Assembly (NCBI GenBank): GCA_965230615.1
Contig: OZ246012.1
Span: forward strand, 2,542,001-2,606,000
DNA length: 64,000 nucleotides
DNA from: G965230615 sp965230615
Lineage (GTDB): Bacteria > Pseudomonadota > Gammaproteobacteria > HTCC5015
Reading direction: 5' to 3'
A model generated the notes under the pieces. It had not been told where the DNA came from. It saw nothing but the letters and a program-made list of their open reading frames with translations, and did not search any database. The position numbers were made by a program, and so were the translations under genes. Within the stretch, counting starts at the first letter, position 1. Each line of letters begins with the position of its first letter. Below are positions 62,410 to 64,000 of this stretch, one piece after another.

Positions 62410-63063
62410 CTAGTACAAGCCCTGCATATACTCAGCTACAGCCTGCATTTCTTTGTTAGACATTTTGCGCACCATATTACGCATCATACCATTGGTATCA
62501 CCACTACGTGTCTCATCATGAAAAGCCTGCAACTGCTTATAGGTGTACACCGCGTGCTGCCCGGCAACGGCTGGGTAACCTGCTGCCGGATTACCTTTAC
62601 CCGACGGGCCATGGCAACCGATACAGGCAGCCGAGCCGAAGTCTTTATTACCGCCGCGGTAAATGGCTTCACCCTTCTTCACTAGACTATCATCAGCAAC
62701 GCCTGCCGATAGCTTTTGGCGGCTATAATACGCCGCCAAATCCGCCATATCCTGCTCACTAAGCGCTGCAGCTTGTGAATACATGAGTGCGGCACTGGCA
62801 CTTTTACGCGGGCCATTGGCACCAAGCTTGAACGCTTTTAACTGCGATATAAAATACCGCTGTCCTTGACCTGCAATTTTAGGCCATTCTGGGTTTGAGC
62901 TGTTGCCGTCTACACCATGGCATGCCTGGCAGACTGTAGACTTTTGCTCTCCCGCAGCAGGATCACCAACAACTTCTGCCGCAAACACCCCACCGGCAAA
63001 TAAAGTGCTCATCGCGAAAAACAGCTTAATGGTAATAATTCTCATTCCAAATATTTTTAACAC
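62410..63063 (-). CDS. Cytochrome c4 (di-haem)
   Basis: 217 residues. A GTG start at 63063 is supported by GAAGGGG about seven bases upstream; the ATG six codons later has no ribosome binding site. After a signal peptide (KLFFAMSTLFAGGVFA) come two similar haem domains with CQACH and CIGCH and the distal Met blocks. Periplasmic carrier to cytochrome c oxidase. Divergent from engB. Confidence 0.95.
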   Translation of the reverse strand: MLKIFGMRIITIKLFFAMSTLFAGGVFAAEVVGDPAAGEQKSTVCQACHGVDGNSSNPEWPKIAGQGQRYFISQLKAFKLGANGPRKSASAALMYSQAAALSEQDMADLAAYYSRQKLSAGVADDSLVKKGEAIYRGGNKDFGSAACIGCHGPSGKGNPAAGYPAVAGQHAVYTYKQLQAFHDETRSGDTNGMMRNMVRKMSNKEMQAVAEYMQGLY

Positions 63064-63229
63064 AGCAAAACCCCTTCAAAATACGGACGCATATCCTTTT
63101 TAACGAATACGCTCTTATCGGCACTTTCAGCGAAATACAAAGGCGGGGATTTTATACTAGCCACCCGCTTCGGGTAAATGGCAAACACTGATTGCTTAAT
63201 ACTTTAAAATAGGGAATAGTGCTTAATCT

Positions 63230-63829
63230 ATGAATCCGCTTTACCATCAAACACAATACTCAACCAGCGCGCATAGTCTTTCACAGCTGCCAGAGGAGCA
63301 AGGCATTGAAATCGCATTTGCTGGCCGCTCAAATGCGGGTAAGTCTAGTGCGATAAATGCTATTACACGCATTAATGGCTTGGCTAAAGTTAGCCGAACA
63401 CCTGGCCGCACGCAACTCATCAATTATTTTAACGTTGATGAGCAGCGCTTTCTAGTCGACCTTCCCGGCTATGGCTACGCCAAGGTGTCACAAAAACAAC
63501 GACGGCACTGGGAATTTACCCTGCAAAAATACTTAGAAAGACGCCGCTCTTTACGCGGCTTAATTATCGTGATGGATATTCGCCATCCACTGCAAGACCT
63601 TGATTGGCAGATGATACAGTGGTGCCATAATGCACAACTGGAACTGCATATTCTATTAACCAAAGCAGACAAGCTATCAAAAAGTGCTGCTAATAAAGCA
63701 TTATATGCTTGTGAACACGCATTAAGTGAAGCAGGTATCGCCGCCTCTTTGCAAGTGTTTTCAGCACTTAAATATCAAGGAATTGATGATATGCATAGCG
63801 TGCTTGATGAGTGGTTTGAAATAAATTAA
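63230..63829 (+). CDS. engB: Ribosome biogenesis GTPase EngB (YsxC/YihA)
   Basis: 199 residues. Essential GTPase in 50S assembly. Motifs: G1 GRSNAGKSS, G2 with RTPGRT, G3 DLPGYG, G4 TKADKL and G5 SALKYQG. Divergent from cytochrome c4. After it, bases 63830-64000 hold only a TATAAT (63974-63979) and an ATG at 63987 cut by the window end. Confidence 0.97.
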   Translation: MNPLYHQTQYSTSAHSLSQLPEEQGIEIAFAGRSNAGKSSAINAITRINGLAKVSRTPGRTQLINYFNVDEQRFLVDLPGYGYAKVSQKQRRHWEFTLQKYLERRRSLRGLIIVMDIRHPLQDLDWQMIQWCHNAQLELHILLTKADKLSKSAANKALYACEHALSEAGIAASLQVFSALKYQGIDDMHSVLDEWFEIN

Positions 63830-64000
63830 TCAGCTGCCAATAAAACTGACACTATTGTTTTTAGTACTTTTCGTACAAGGGTTGTCCGAAGTTCTGTAAT
63901 AATTGATCCTGGATTAAGACAATCTGTTTAAAAATTCCGTTACAAATTTAACACACAGAAATAAAAATTACGCTATAATAGCTTACATGTCTGAAGGACG

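Noticed and set aside
63987..64000. Start of a further gene at the window end
   Set aside because: ATG TCT GAA GGA follows a TATAAT by only eight bases and is cut by the border, so it cannot be supported.

Overview
The window looks like a chromosomal stretch of a marine-type gammaproteobacterium with moderate GC. I would guess the Pseudomonadales/Cellvibrionales neighbourhood. The grounds are the gene orders rubredoxin / thiD-thiE-hemL and dsbA - cytochrome c4 - engB, the fadI-fadJ pair, the lgt-thyA-folA linkage, a CsdA-type helicase, a TonB-dependent receptor and a PEP-CTERM protein. I see no transposase, phage, plasmid or CRISPR sequence. The taxonomy is inference; most gene calls rest on motifs visible in the translations.

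0-15.7 kb. fadI-fadJ (fatty-acid beta-oxidation) is followed by an island lying between folA and thyA, two genes that sit close together in related genomes. On one side of a shared control region a diiron desaturase/ferritin-like gene, a photolyase (phrB) and folA run leftward. On the other side nine tightly coupled genes run rightward: chalcone-isomerase-like protein, DUF3833 lipoprotein, a MerR regulator with a cobalamin-binding half, NTF2-like protein, SDR, FAD amine oxidase, DUF1365, CFA-synthase-like methyltransferase and DUF2878. The regulator keeps W-x9-EH and E-x-H-x-x-G, the signatures of B12-dependent light sensors (CarH/LitR). Two TGTACA boxes lie right after a strong -10 element of the rightward promoter. 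The most economical reading is a light-induced programme combining DNA photorepair, folate supply and membrane-lipid modification, repressed in the dark. This is the most interesting system in the window. thyA and lgt close the segment.

15.7-36.5 kb. A large lipoprotein with Asp-rich calcium-type loops, a PlsC acyltransferase, and a PEP-CTERM protein preceded by a good sigma-54 (-24/-12) promoter. Next come an OlsF-like two-domain acyltransferase whose first domain has lost its catalytic residues, an LpxH-like phosphatase with a GT4 glycosyltransferase, and deaD. A penta-haem cytochrome is followed by a 1.1-kb AT-rich gap with hairpins. A KAS III-like synthase with a seven-helix membrane protein forms an operon behind a cluster of GTGC-centred repeats. 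An OprP/O-type porin, an O-methyltransferase, cpdA, a SirB1-type protein, a DinF-like MATE transporter and a 54-residue rubredoxin complete the segment.

36.5-55.2 kb. thiD-thiE-hemL and a SemiSWEET-like gene are followed by an accessory stretch. It holds a decayed CPBP protease, a GT61 glycosyltransferase, several exported proteins of unknown function, an exported-protein gene interrupted by an in-frame amber codon, a putative zinc peptidase, a membrane-anchored AraC regulator, and a lipoprotein/TonB-dependent receptor pair sharing an upstream motif. DUF1499 and diguanylate cyclase genes follow.

55.3-64 kb. A glycine cleavage operon (gcvT-gcvH-gcvPA-gcvPB, with split P-protein) sits behind a tandem glycine riboswitch and a terminator. 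Then come a membrane-anchored c5-type cytochrome, tRNA-Arg(CCG), dsbA, cytochrome c4 and engB.
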